NCBI RefSeq assembly: GCF_015352445.1
Contig: NZ_JADKPO010000009.1
Location: 93,325 to 157,324, forward strand
DNA from: Nocardioides agariphilus
Lineage (GTDB): Bacteria > Actinomycetota > Actinomycetes > Propionibacteriales > Nocardioidaceae
Direction of reading: 5' to 3'
DNA length: 64,000 nucleotides
This document shows, piece by piece, positions 51,669 to 60,150 of this stretch (the stretch's first letter is position 1; each line of letters opens with the position of its first letter). The notes beneath the pieces are model-generated. The model searched no databases. It was not told the origin of the DNA and saw only the letters and a list, made by a program, of their open reading frames with translations. Position numbers and translations under genes: made by a program.

Positions 51669-52448
51669 CTAGTCGTCGCTGACCGGTCGGTGCAGCACCA
51701 CGCGAGCGGACGTGCACACCTGGTCGTCCACGACACCGTCGACGTCGACGACGGTGAGCGACCGGCCCGCGTGACGCATGTTCGGACGCCACAGCACCGA
51801 CGAGCCGATCGGGATGACGCGCGTGTAGACGATGTGGATCGACGCGGTGACCAGCTCGGGCGCCAGGGCGCCGGCGACCAGGTCGGAGGCGAACATCGCC
51901 ACCCCGCCGTGGAGGTTGTCGGCCTCGTTGGCCAGCACGTCGGTAGTCGGCATGGGTACGTCGGCGCGCACCGCCAGCAACCTCTCCAGGTCGCCCGGAC
52001 GTGGGGGACCGCCCCACGCGCCCTCCTCCACCAGGCCCTCCGGCGCACGGATGTAGCGACCGCGCTGCGAGCAGACGGCGAGCAGCCGACCGGACTCGTC
52101 CTTGACGCTGCCCGAGGCGAACCCACCCTGGTCGTCGGAGTCGACCAGGTGGACCTTGACGAAGACGCGCCCTGATGTGGGCAGCGGACGCAGCACGTCG
52201 ATCGAGATCTCGGTGCTGACCGACCAGCGTCCGCTCGGCAGACCCTCGGTGATCGCGTAGGCGAGGAGGTCGTCGACGAGTACGGCGAGCGCACCGGCTG
52301 GTGTGCGTCTGCGGACCGCGAGCCACGGCCCGAGCGGCATCGCGCCGCGGTAGACCCCGTCCTCGAGGGTCAGCTCACCCATCCGCAGCAACGCCTCGGG
52401 GCCGGTGCCGACGACCGGCAGGACCACGCTCCGCGCCGCTGCGCTCAC
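51669..52448 (-). CDS. Acyl-CoA thioesterase-like, double hotdog protein
   Basis: 259 aa from a GTG that overlaps the preceding stop. Two hotdog-like halves: the first includes YRGAMPLGPWLAV and RPLPTSGRVFVKVHLVDSD, the second NEADNLHGGVAMFASDLVAG with an HGG motif and RHAGRSLTVVDVDGVV. Similar to PaaI-domain proteins of actinobacteria. Acyl substrate unknown. Confidence 0.72.
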   Translation of the reverse strand: MSAAARSVVLPVVGTGPEALLRMGELTLEDGVYRGAMPLGPWLAVRRRTPAGALAVLVDDLLAYAITEGLPSGRWSVSTEISIDVLRPLPTSGRVFVKVHLVDSDDQGGFASGSVKDESGRLLAVCSQRGRYIRAPEGLVEEGAWGGPPRPGDLERLLAVRADVPMPTTDVLANEADNLHGGVAMFASDLVAGALAPELVTASIHIVYTRVIPIGSSVLWRPNMRHAGRSLTVVDVDGVVDDQVCTSARVVLHRPVSDD

Positions 52449-52879
52449 GGCCGCGCCGTGTGGTCGGGGTTGCCGCGGGTGCGCCGGGCTTCCTTCATCT
52501 CCGCCTCGAACAGGTGTCGCCGGCCGAGCACGAGCTGGTCGCGGGCCTTGGCCTCCAGCTCCTTGAACAGCCGGTAGTAGCCGTCGTCGTACTCCTCGAC
52601 GACCTGGAAGGTCCAGCGCCCCTCGATCACGTTGCGTCCGACGAGGCGCGACTGGAGCTCGCCGGCGAGCGAGTCATGGCCGGCCTCGCGCAGCAGGTCG
52701 ACCGCCTCTCCGAGCGCGAGGTCGCCCATGCCGGTGAGGCGGTGGAAGGCGTAGAGGTAGCCGCGCGCGTTCTCGATGACTTCGAGAGCCTCGGACAGCT
52801 TGCCCAGGGCCTCGACGGTCACGTCATCGACGCCCTCGGGGCGGCGGTGTTCGGGTGCGGGCTGGTCGACGTCGCTCAC
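52445..52879 (-). CDS. Conserved helical protein, unknown
   Basis: 144 aa, no signal peptide or membrane helix. Largely alpha-helical with conserved-looking stretches (EVIENARGYLYAFHRLTGMG, GRNVIEGRWTFQVVEEYDDG). Similar proteins occur in other actinobacteria without assigned function. GTGA overlap couples it to the thioesterase-like gene, suggesting a shared role. Confidence 0.65.
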   Translation of the reverse strand: MSDVDQPAPEHRRPEGVDDVTVEALGKLSEALEVIENARGYLYAFHRLTGMGDLALGEAVDLLREAGHDSLAGELQSRLVGRNVIEGRWTFQVVEEYDDGYYRLFKELEAKARDQLVLGRRHLFEAEMKEARRTRGNPDHTARP

Positions 52880-52888
52880 CTCGTCACG

Positions 52889-53569
52889 TCACGTCGGCTC
52901 GGGGAACACGCAGAACTCGTTGCCCTCGGGGTCGGCGAGCACCGTCCACCGCGGTCGGTCCCACAGATGGGTGGCGCCGCGGTCGAGGAACTCCTCGACG
53001 GTGCCGACGACGTCCCAGTGGATGCGGTTCTTGACGGTCTTGGGCTCGGGGACGGGCACGAAGTCCATGGTCAGCACGGGATCCTCGGTGGCACCGAGGA
53101 CCGTCGACCAGCCGCCGCCGTGCTCCTCGTTGTCGGAGACCCGGGCGTCAAGGGCCTCGGCCCACCAGCGGGCGATCGAGGCCGGGTCGGCGCTGTCGAC
53201 GACGATGCCGTGGATGCGGTAGGCAGGCAGCTCGGGACGCAGGAACGCGCAGAACTCATTGCCCTCGGGATCGCGCATCACCGTCCAGCTGAAGCCGCTC
53301 TCCTCGGCCGGCTGCTCGACCTCCGCCCCGAGGGCCGTGAGGTCGTCGATGGAGCTGGCGTAGATGTCGAGGTGGACGCGGTTCTTGACGGTCTTGGGCT
53401 CCGGCACCGGACAGATGGAGATGCCGTGCTGCTCGTGGTCGCCGACCACGTCAGCGGGCCCGCGGGACGTCGGCGGCGTCGTACGTCCTCCGGACACGGC
53501 TGCCCAGAAGATCGCGATGTCGCTGGCCGGGTTGGCGGTATCGAGGCAGAGCTCGAGGAATCGGGCCAT
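52889..53569 (-). CDS. VOC (glyoxalase-like) protein with two domains
   Basis: 226 aa made of two related halves, each ending with DPEGNEFCAF or DPEGNEFCVF and each with PVPEPKTVKNR followed by IHWD or VHLD. This is the tandem Glyoxalase_6 arrangement. The near-identical PEPKTVKNR in both halves points to recent internal duplication. Metal-dependent enzyme or binding protein; substrate unknown. Confidence 0.82.
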   Translation of the reverse strand: MARFLELCLDTANPASDIAIFWAAVSGGRTTPPTSRGPADVVGDHEQHGISICPVPEPKTVKNRVHLDIYASSIDDLTALGAEVEQPAEESGFSWTVMRDPEGNEFCAFLRPELPAYRIHGIVVDSADPASIARWWAEALDARVSDNEEHGGGWSTVLGATEDPVLTMDFVPVPEPKTVKNRIHWDVVGTVEEFLDRGATHLWDRPRWTVLADPEGNEFCVFPEPT

Positions 53570-53610
53570 GCGGCCGACGTTAACCCAGGCCTCGGGCAGG
53601 CTGCTGGGGA

Positions 53611-54855
53611 CTATCGCGACTCGGCGCGCCTGAGCAGCAACCTACGTTCGGCGTCGTTGTGGGTCAGGGAGGCGGCGGTGCGGAACTCGGCGGCGGCTTC
53701 GGGGAGGCGGCCGGCGCGGGAGAGCAGGTCGGCGCGGACGGCGTGCCACTGGTGGGCCGTCTGGTCAAGGGGCGCGACGGCGTCGAGTACGGCGAGCCCT
53801 GCGGCTGGTCCGAAGGCCCGGCCGTGCGCGACCGCGCGGTTGACCTCTACAGCGGGGTTGTCACCCGCCCTGGACAGCACGTCGTAGAGCGCGGCGATGC
53901 GCACCCAGTCGGTGTCGGCCGCACGTCGGGCCCGGGCATGACAGGCGGCGATGGCGGCTTGCACCGTGTAGACGCCCACCGGGCCATCCGCGGACTCGGC
54001 CCGCGACAGGGCCGCGAGGCCGCGGCGGATCAGCAGGTGGTCCCAGCGGGCGCGGTCCTGGTCCTCGAGCAGGACCGGCTCTCCGGACGGCGAGATCCGC
54101 GCGTGGAGACGGGAGGCCTGCAGCTCCAGCAGAGCCTGGAGGCCGTGCACATCGGGCTCGGCGGGGGCCAGGGCCGCGAGCATCCTGGAGAGGCGGAGCG
54201 CCTCGAGGCACAGGTCGGTCCGCATCCAGGAGGATCCGGACGTCGCGGCGTACCCCTCGTTGAAGACCAGGTAGACCACGGCCATCACGTCGTCGAGCCG
54301 TTCGACGCGCTCGGCGCCCGAGGGCATCTCGAGCGTGGCGCCGGCCTCGGCCAGCGTGCGCTTGGCCCGGGAGATGCGTTGGCCGATAGCGGTCTCCTTG
54401 ACCATGAACCCACGCGCGATCTCCTCCACGCTCAGCCCGCCGACGAGCCGCAACGTCAGCACCGTCCGCGACTCCGGGGTCAGCGCCGGGTGGCAGGTCA
54501 AGAACATGAGTCGCAGCACGTCGTCCTCGACGTAGTCGACCTGGTCGACGAGCTCTGCCATGTCCTCCTCCGTCAGTTCGTGGCCGAGCCGCGCGACCTC
54601 CGCACGGTGCCGATCCGCTCTGCGGAACGTGTCGATCGCCCGGCGCTTGGCAACGGTCATCAGCCAGGCACCGGGGTTGGCCGGGATGCCGTCGCGCGGC
54701 CAGGTCTCCAGCGCGGAGACGAGCGCATCCTGCGCGAGGTCCTCGGCGAGCTCGAGATCGCGCGTCATCCGCACAAGGCCCGCCACGATCCGGGGCGACT
54801 CCAGCTGCCAGACCGCGACGACGGTCTCGTGTGTCGGTTCGTGCGTGGTCGTCAC
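53611..54855 (-). CDS. ECF42-type sigma factor with long C-terminal domain
   Basis: 414 aa from a GTG overlapping the stop of the YCII gene. The sigma-2 region is RDLELAEDLAQDALVSALET and PGAWLMTVAKRRAIDTFRRA; the sigma-4 region is GLSVEEIARGFMVKETAIGQ. A C-terminal extension of about 220 residues with TPR-like helices (NEGYAATSGSSWMRTDLCLE, EVNRAVAHGRAFGPAAGLAV) replaces an anti-sigma factor. This and the adjacent DGPF protein define the ECF42 group, which is controlled through its own C-terminal domain. Expected to be autoregulatory. Confidence 0.9.
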   Translation of the reverse strand: MTTTHEPTHETVVAVWQLESPRIVAGLVRMTRDLELAEDLAQDALVSALETWPRDGIPANPGAWLMTVAKRRAIDTFRRADRHRAEVARLGHELTEEDMAELVDQVDYVEDDVLRLMFLTCHPALTPESRTVLTLRLVGGLSVEEIARGFMVKETAIGQRISRAKRTLAEAGATLEMPSGAERVERLDDVMAVVYLVFNEGYAATSGSSWMRTDLCLEALRLSRMLAALAPAEPDVHGLQALLELQASRLHARISPSGEPVLLEDQDRARWDHLLIRRGLAALSRAESADGPVGVYTVQAAIAACHARARRAADTDWVRIAALYDVLSRAGDNPAVEVNRAVAHGRAFGPAAGLAVLDAVAPLDQTAHQWHAVRADLLSRAGRLPEAAAEFRTAASLTHNDAERRLLLRRAESR

Positions 54856-55223
54856 GTGGGCGGTGGACCCTCCTCGGGGCCGGCGATCCGGCGTACGTCG
54901 GCGGCGCCCTCCCAGCCGGGCCAATGTTCCAGGTGCACCTGCATCATGCGGCGCGCTGCCTCGACGGCCTCCTCGTGCGAACGCACGTCGAGCACGGCGT
55001 ACCCGCCGACAACCTCCTTCGCCTCGGCGTACGGTCCGTCGGTGCGTGACAGCGCGCCCGAGCGCAGCGTGAAGGTCGTCTGCTGGTCGTCCATCAGCCC
55101 GCCCGCGTCGATCATCAGACCACTGCCGAAGGCCTCGCTCATCGCCGTGCCCATCGCCGACACCAGCCCAGGTGGGGGCGGTCCCACGTCGGACCTCATC
55201 GAGAGCATCACCATGTAGCGCAT
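54852..55223 (-). CDS. YCII/DGPF-domain protein, ECF42 partner
   Basis: 123 aa behind GGAGGAGC. Starts MRYMVMLSMRSDVGP and contains SRTDGPYAEAKEVVGGYAVL, the DGPF-type motif (here DGPY-A-E) typical of proteins encoded beside ECF42 sigma factors. Coupled to the sigma gene by GTGA. Known of the group: DGPF genes are the main targets of ECF42, and their biochemical role is unclear. Confidence 0.88.
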   Translation of the reverse strand: MRYMVMLSMRSDVGPPPPGLVSAMGTAMSEAFGSGLMIDAGGLMDDQQTTFTLRSGALSRTDGPYAEAKEVVGGYAVLDVRSHEEAVEAARRMMQVHLEHWPGWEGAADVRRIAGPEEGPPPT

Positions 55224-55242
55224 CAGTGCTCCTCCGTTTCGC

Positions 55243-55262
55243 TGGTCGAGCTTGTCGAGACC
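55243..55262. repeat. Short form of the REP-like element
   Basis: TGGTCGAG-CTTG-TCGAGACC without the GC-rich central stem. The core GGTCGAGCTTGTCGAGA recurs at 57231-57247 between the esterase gene and the thi riboswitch. Lies in the leader of the YCII-ECF42 operon. Confidence 0.55.
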
Positions 55263-55269
55263 TGACGAT

Positions 55270-55298
55270 GCGTCGAGCGCGATCAGCAGCTTTCGACA
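55270..55298 (-). promoter_or_regulatory. Candidate ECF42 promoter of the YCII-sigma operon
   Basis: On the minus strand TGTCGA (55298-55293), a 17-bp spacer, then CGACGC (55275-55270), about 45 bp upstream of the YCII start. TGTCGA at -35 and CGA at -10 correspond to the promoter described for ECF42 in Streptomyces (from memory), which would make the operon self-activated. Confidence 0.45.
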
Positions 55299-55314
55299 TC
55301 CTGCCCCGACGTGA

Positions 55315-55533
55315 TCCTGGAAGCCCCGTGGACCCGCTCCCGAGGACGAGCTGTTGCTCGCGGGGTACGGTGGGGATGACCCCGATGCGCTGGACCGGGC
55401 CGCTCGGATCACGTTGGTCCCGTTGACCGCATGGACCTATCGGCTGGCACAGCAGAGACCGGAGTTTGCCGGGGCCGTGCGCAAGCGGCTCGATCGGGCG
55501 CTGGCGGGTCTGCGATCACGCCCGACAGGGTGA
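55315..55533 (+). pseudogene. C-terminal remnant, possibly of a phosphotransferase
   Basis: Open frame without a start codon, beginning just after a TGA at 55312. It reads APEDELLLAGYGGDDPDALD and TAWTYRLAQQRPEFAGAV, with coding-like composition. The ending resembles aminoglycoside/macrolide phosphotransferase-family C-termini. The 5' part is missing, so this looks like a decayed gene end. Identity is tentative. Confidence 0.35.
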
Positions 55534-55597
55534 ATCGTCGGTCGGCAGCCCGTGACACAGTCGAGGGCCCGACCGGCCGGAGGGAGCTGATCAGGTC

Positions 55598-56248
55598 GTG
55601 TCCATCGACACCGTCGTTCTCGACGTGGACGGCACTCTCGTCGACAGCGTCTACGCCCGCACCCTCGCGTGGAAGGCAGCCTTCCGCGAGGTGGGGATCG
55701 AGGTCCCGAGCCACCGCATCCACCGCGCCATCGGCATGGGTGGCGACCGGGTCGTCGCGCACCTGGCGGGAGACGCCGTTGCGCACGGCGTTGGCGACGA
55801 GGTGCGTCGCCGGCACCGCGAGTACTTCGAGCGGCTGCTACCCGACATCACCGCCACCGACGGTGCAGCCGAGCTGCTGGAGCACCTGCGCCAGTACCAG
55901 TTCCAGGTCGTCGTCGCCAGCTCGGGTGAGCCCGACCTGACCTCGCGCCTGCTCGAGCTGGTCGACGGTGGACCCGCTCTGGTGCAGCGCATCGTGTGGA
56001 GTTCGCCCTCGATCGCCACCAAGCCCGCGCCCGATCTGTTCCAGGCTGCTCTCCAGCAGGTCGGTGGCACCGAGGCGATCGTGATCGGCGACAGCGTCTG
56101 GGACACCCAGGCCGCGCGCGCCGCAGGTCTGGCGTGCCTGGCCGTGCGCACGGGCGGCTTCGACGACGCCGAGCTGCTCGCCAACGGCGCGACGGCGGTC
56201 TACGAGGACCCGCGCGAGCTGCTCAAGGCGCCAGAGCTTTCCGTCTGA
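55598..56248 (+). CDS. HAD-superfamily hydrolase (subfamily IA, PGM-like)
   Basis: 216 aa, GTG start behind GGAGGGAG. Motif I is VVLDVDGTLVDS, motif II is VVVASSGEPDLTSRLLEL, motif III Lys is SIATKPAPDLF and motif IV is IVIGDSVWDTQAARAAG. All catalytic residues are present. Phosphatase or phosphoglucomutase-like activity is likely; substrate unknown. Confidence 0.87.
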   Translation: MSIDTVVLDVDGTLVDSVYARTLAWKAAFREVGIEVPSHRIHRAIGMGGDRVVAHLAGDAVAHGVGDEVRRRHREYFERLLPDITATDGAAELLEHLRQYQFQVVVASSGEPDLTSRLLELVDGGPALVQRIVWSSPSIATKPAPDLFQAALQQVGGTEAIVIGDSVWDTQAARAAGLACLAVRTGGFDDAELLANGATAVYEDPRELLKAPELSV

Positions 56249-56275
56249 CACTCACACGACCCGAGAGCTCCGCGA

Positions 56276-57208
56276 CTACGACAGGAACCGCAACGTCTGT
56301 CGCATGGCCACGCGCGCCTCGCGGAGGAACGGCAGCACCGGGTAGGCGTGGATCAGGCCTTGCTGCTCGACGTACGTCAGTGACCAGCCGGCCTCGGACG
56401 CCCGCCGTGCAAGCAGCCTGCAGCCGGGCAGCAGCAGGTCGCGAGTGCCGCAGAACATCAGCCCTGGCGGGAGACCGGCGAGGTCGGCGAGTGCGGGGCT
56501 GACCTCAGGACGACCGAGGTCCGCGGATCCGCCGGCCCACCACAGCGCGTAGGCCCGGAGCTTGCCGACGAACAGCCACGGGTCGACCTCGTCGTAGGCC
56601 TCCGTCTCGGGTGTGCTCGTGGTCAGGTCCACCCACGGTGCGTGCAGCACGACGTGCGTGGCCTGGGCGTGGCCCCGGTCGCGCAGGCTGATGGCGATCG
56701 CGAGCGCGTAGCCGCCGCCCGACGAGTCACCGACGAGCGCGATGCCGCCGGGCTCCCGGGAGTAGCGCGCGGCCAGCTCGACGATCGCGTCGTGGCTGTC
56801 GCGCCAGGTGTGCTCCGGCGCCAGCGGGTAGTCGGGCATCACCACCCGCACCCCGCCCGACGAGCTCCCGAGCGCTGTTGCCAACCGGGTGATGTAGCGG
56901 ACCTGGAACGGGTCGATCGGCGCCATGTACCCGCCGCCGTGGAGGTAGAACAGCGTGCGGGTCGGGGCTGCGTGGCGAGGCGTGACGACGTAGGCCGGGA
57001 ACGTCACGCCGCCTTGCGTCAACTCCTCGCGCACGACACGGAACTTGCGGTGGAAGCCCGGCACCGCCCGCGTGGGAAAGCTGCGGTCCAGGGTGAGGTG
57101 CCACCGCACCACCCGGTCGCGCTCCTCCGGCTCCGGGCCGCCCATCTCCTCGGCCTTGCGCACCCTCGGTACGACGCGTGCGTACACCTGGTGCAGGCGG
57201 GAGGGCAT
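56276..57208 (-). CDS. Alpha/beta-hydrolase of the hormone-sensitive lipase family
   Basis: 310 aa. The oxyanion motif FYLHGGGYMAP, the nucleophile ALVGDSSGGGYALAIAIS, Asp in CGTRDLLLPG and His in GLIHAYPVLP complete the HSL/BioHIII catalytic set. Probably a cytosolic esterase on short or medium acyl esters. Convergent with the HAD gene; nothing else is seen in the 27 bp between. Confidence 0.88.
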   Translation of the reverse strand: MPSRLHQVYARVVPRVRKAEEMGGPEPEERDRVVRWHLTLDRSFPTRAVPGFHRKFRVVREELTQGGVTFPAYVVTPRHAAPTRTLFYLHGGGYMAPIDPFQVRYITRLATALGSSSGGVRVVMPDYPLAPEHTWRDSHDAIVELAARYSREPGGIALVGDSSGGGYALAIAISLRDRGHAQATHVVLHAPWVDLTTSTPETEAYDEVDPWLFVGKLRAYALWWAGGSADLGRPEVSPALADLAGLPPGLMFCGTRDLLLPGCRLLARRASEAGWSLTYVEQQGLIHAYPVLPFLREARVAMRQTLRFLS

Positions 57209-57340
57209 GTGGGAACGCTATTGCCTCGGCGGTCGAGCTTGTCGAGAGCACCTGGTCGGTCGGCCCCCTGCGCGCAGGTTGAGTCCGCCGTCCGGTGGAT
57301 GTGAGGGGCAGGCCTAGGATGGCTGGAGTTCCTACCCAAG

Positions 57341-57443
57341 ACAGGGGAGCACGTCGTCTCCGGACCACCGGAGGCCGCGGGCTGAGAGTGCGGACAGCCG
57401 CAGACCCTCGAACCTGCTCCGGTTAGCACCGGCGAAGGGAGTC
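57341..57443 (+). promoter_or_regulatory. TPP riboswitch (THI element)
   Basis: The conserved blocks are in order: AGGGGAGC, GGGCTGAGAG, CAGACCCTCGAACCTG, CTCCGGTTAGCACCGG and CGAAGGGAG. The last block contains the Shine-Dalgarno GGGAG, 9 bases before the ATG of thiB at 57450. Binding of thiamine pyrophosphate should therefore hide the ribosome site. Controls thiBPQ. Confidence 0.95.
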
Positions 57444-57449
57444 AGATCG

Positions 57450-58523
57450 ATGACCCGTGCATGTCGGCTGTACAGCTCGGCCCTCCTCACCGCTGCCCTG
57501 CTTGCGTTGACAGCCTGCTCGCTTGTCGGCGGGGGCGACAGCTCTGCCGGCGAGCCCGATGCCGAAGGGCAGCCGACCAAGGTCGTGCTCGTCACCCACG
57601 AGTCGTTCGCGCTGCCGGACAAGCTGGTCAAGCAGTTCGAGCAGGACACCGGGCTCGACCTGGTGATCCGGGCGAGCGGCGATGCCGGCACCTTGACCAA
57701 CAAGCTGGTGCTGAGCGCCGGGAACCCGCAAGGCGATGTCGCGTTCGGCGTCGACAACACCTTCGCCTCGCGAGCCCTGGACAACGACGTGTTCGCGCCC
57801 TACGCGGCAGCGATGCCTGCAGGCGCCGATGCCTACGCACTCCCGGGCGACGACGATCACCGGCTCGCGCCGGTCGACAACGCCAGCGTGTGCGTGAACG
57901 TCGACACGACGTGGTTCGACAAGCAAGGACTCGCGCCGCCCAAGAGTCTCGACGACCTGACGGACCCGGCGTACCAGGATCTCTTCGTCCTCCCCGGCGC
58001 CGCCACCAGCTCGACGGGCATGGCCTTCCTGCTCGCGACGATCGCTGAGTACGGCGATGCGTGGCCCGACTACTGGACCCGCCTGATGGACAACGGCGCC
58101 AAGCTGACCGCCGGCTGGTCCGACGCCTACGAGGTCGACTTCACCCAGGGCGGCGGCAAGGGCGACCGTCCGATCGTGCTGTCCTACGACTCCTCGCCGG
58201 CGTTCACCATCGGCGGTGACACCAGCACCACCCGGGCACTGCTCGACACCTGCTTCCGGCAGGTCGAGTACGCCGGCGTGCTCGCCGGTGCCGACAACCC
58301 GGACGGCGCGCAGCAGGTCATCGACTGGCTGCTCTCGCCCGAAGTGCAGCAGCAGCTGCCGACGAGCATGTACGTCTTCCCGGTCGACTCCTCGGTCACC
58401 TTGCCCGCCGAGTGGGCCAAGTACGCCGTGCCGCCCGCTGACCCGTTGACGGTCGACCCGGCCGAGATCGCGAAGAACCGCGACGAGTGGCTGACGACCT
58501 GGAGCGATGTCACCAGCCGTTAG
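57450..58523 (+). CDS. thiB: Thiamine ABC transporter substrate-binding lipoprotein
   Basis: 357 aa. The lipoprotein signal has lipobox ALTAC (Cys23), followed by a Ser/Gly-rich linker and a type 2 periplasmic-binding fold with VVLVTHESFALPDKLVKQFE, GDVAFGVDNTFASRAL and YDSSPAFTIGG, all typical of ThiB. Captures thiamine or its phosphates. The riboswitch and the downstream ThiP/ThiQ genes support the assignment. The stop overlaps thiP by 17 bp. Confidence 0.93.
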   Translation: MTRACRLYSSALLTAALLALTACSLVGGGDSSAGEPDAEGQPTKVVLVTHESFALPDKLVKQFEQDTGLDLVIRASGDAGTLTNKLVLSAGNPQGDVAFGVDNTFASRALDNDVFAPYAAAMPAGADAYALPGDDDHRLAPVDNASVCVNVDTTWFDKQGLAPPKSLDDLTDPAYQDLFVLPGAATSSTGMAFLLATIAEYGDAWPDYWTRLMDNGAKLTAGWSDAYEVDFTQGGGKGDRPIVLSYDSSPAFTIGGDTSTTRALLDTCFRQVEYAGVLAGADNPDGAQQVIDWLLSPEVQQQLPTSMYVFPVDSSVTLPAEWAKYAVPPADPLTVDPAEIAKNRDEWLTTWSDVTSR

Positions 58524-60150
58524 CCGGATCGCGCGGCTGCTCGGCGTGGCTGCGATCCCGCTGGCGATCCTCGGCGTCTTCTTCGCGCTGCCTGTGGTCG
58601 GGATGGTCTCCCGCGGCTTCTGGGCTGATGGCACCTTCGACCCGGGTGCTGTCCTCGGCGTGCTGGGGCGGCCACGCGTGCACCGCGTCCTGTGGTTCAC
58701 GCTCTGGAGCGCGAGCCTGGGCACCTTGCTGTCCCTGGCTCTCGGGCTGCCGGCGGCACATGTGCTCTACCGGCGCCGGTTTCCCGGGGTGAGCGTGCTG
58801 CGCGCCGCGCTGCTGGCGCCGTTCGTGCTGCCGACCGTGGTGGTCGGCGTCGCGTTCCGGCAGCTGGTGGGGGAGAGCGGGCCGCTGGGATTCCTCGGCA
58901 TCGACGGCAGCCCGATCGCGATCATCGCCGGGCTGGTGTTCTTCAACGCGTCCGTCGTGATCCGCATCGTGGGCGGAGCCTGGGAGTCGCTGGACCCGCG
59001 CGCGGGTGAGGCGGCGGCGGCGCTGGGGGCAGGTCCCTGGCAGGTGCTGCGCACCGTCACATTGCCGGCGCTGAGGCCCTCGCTCGTGTCTGCGGCCAGC
59101 GTCGTGTTCCTGTTCTGCGCGACCGCCTTCGGTGTCGTCCTGACCCTCGGCGGGCTGGCCTACAGCTCGGTCGAGACGGAGATCTACCTGCTGACCGCCA
59201 ACCTCCTCGACCTGCAGGCGGCGGCTGCGTTGTCGGTGCTCCAGCTCGTGGTGGTGACCGGTCTCCTGCTCGCAGCCGCCCGTGCACGTCGTACGCCGGA
59301 CCCTGCGCTCTCCAGGATCCTGGCGCGACCGCGTCGCCTCTCCAGTGGCGACCTCCCGGCGCTGGGCGGTACGGCGCTGCTGGGCCTGCTCGTCGCCGGG
59401 CCGATCCTGGCGCTGGTCGCCGGCTCGCTGCGACACGACGACGCCTGGACCCTGGCCAACTACCGCGCCTTGGCGACGACCGGCGAGCAGCAGGCGCTGA
59501 TCGCCCCGGTGACCGATGCCCTGGTGACGTCGCTGCGCACGGCGTTCGACGCCACCTGGATGTCGCTGCTGCTCGGGCTCACCGTGGCCGTCGTGGTCAC
59601 CCGTCGGTCCCGATCGGTGTCCGAGCGCCGGGTGCGATCGGTGCTCGACGGCGTCTTCATGCTCCCGCTGGGAGTGTCAGCGGTGACGCTCGGCTTCGGG
59701 TTCCTGATCACTCTCGACCGGCCACCGCTGGACCTGCGGGACTCGCCGCTGCTGGTGCCGATCGCCCAAGCGCTGGTAGCGCTGCCGCTCGTCGTACGCA
59801 CCTTAGTCCCGGTCCTCGCCGGCGTCGACGACCGGCTGCGCCAAGCCGCCGCCACCCTGGGCGCCGCGCCGTGGCGAGCCTCGCTCACGGTGGACCTGCC
59901 GGTGGTCGCTCGGCCTCTGCTCGCCGCTGCCGGCTTCGCCTTCGCCGTCTCTCTCGGGGAGTTCGGTGCGACGTCGTTCCTCGCCCGCGACGAGCACCCG
60001 ACGCTGCCCGTGGTCATCTTCGGGCTGATCGGACACCCTGGCCCGATGAACTACGGCATGGCCCTGGCCGCCTCGGTCGTGCTCGCCTCCACGACGGCCG
60101 CGGTGATGCTGGCCGTCGAGCGGCTGCACGTGCCCGTCGGGTCGTTCTGA
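58507..60150 (+). CDS. thiP: Thiamine ABC transporter permease (fused double domain)
   Basis: 547 aa with about 12 membrane helices. Two binding-protein-dependent transport domains each have an EAA-like loop: GEAAAALGAGPWQVLRTVTL in the first and RQAAATLGAAPWRASLTVDL in the second. A fused two-domain permease is characteristic of ThiP. ATG 58507 lies within the 3' end of thiB, and the stop overlaps thiQ by one base. Confidence 0.93.
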   Translation: MSPAVSRIARLLGVAAIPLAILGVFFALPVVGMVSRGFWADGTFDPGAVLGVLGRPRVHRVLWFTLWSASLGTLLSLALGLPAAHVLYRRRFPGVSVLRAALLAPFVLPTVVVGVAFRQLVGESGPLGFLGIDGSPIAIIAGLVFFNASVVIRIVGGAWESLDPRAGEAAAALGAGPWQVLRTVTLPALRPSLVSAASVVFLFCATAFGVVLTLGGLAYSSVETEIYLLTANLLDLQAAAALSVLQLVVVTGLLLAAARARRTPDPALSRILARPRRLSSGDLPALGGTALLGLLVAGPILALVAGSLRHDDAWTLANYRALATTGEQQALIAPVTDALVTSLRTAFDATWMSLLLGLTVAVVVTRRSRSVSERRVRSVLDGVFMLPLGVSAVTLGFGFLITLDRPPLDLRDSPLLVPIAQALVALPLVVRTLVPVLAGVDDRLRQAAATLGAAPWRASLTVDLPVVARPLLAAAGFAFAVSLGEFGATSFLARDEHPTLPVVIFGLIGHPGPMNYGMALAASVVLASTTAAVMLAVERLHVPVGSF

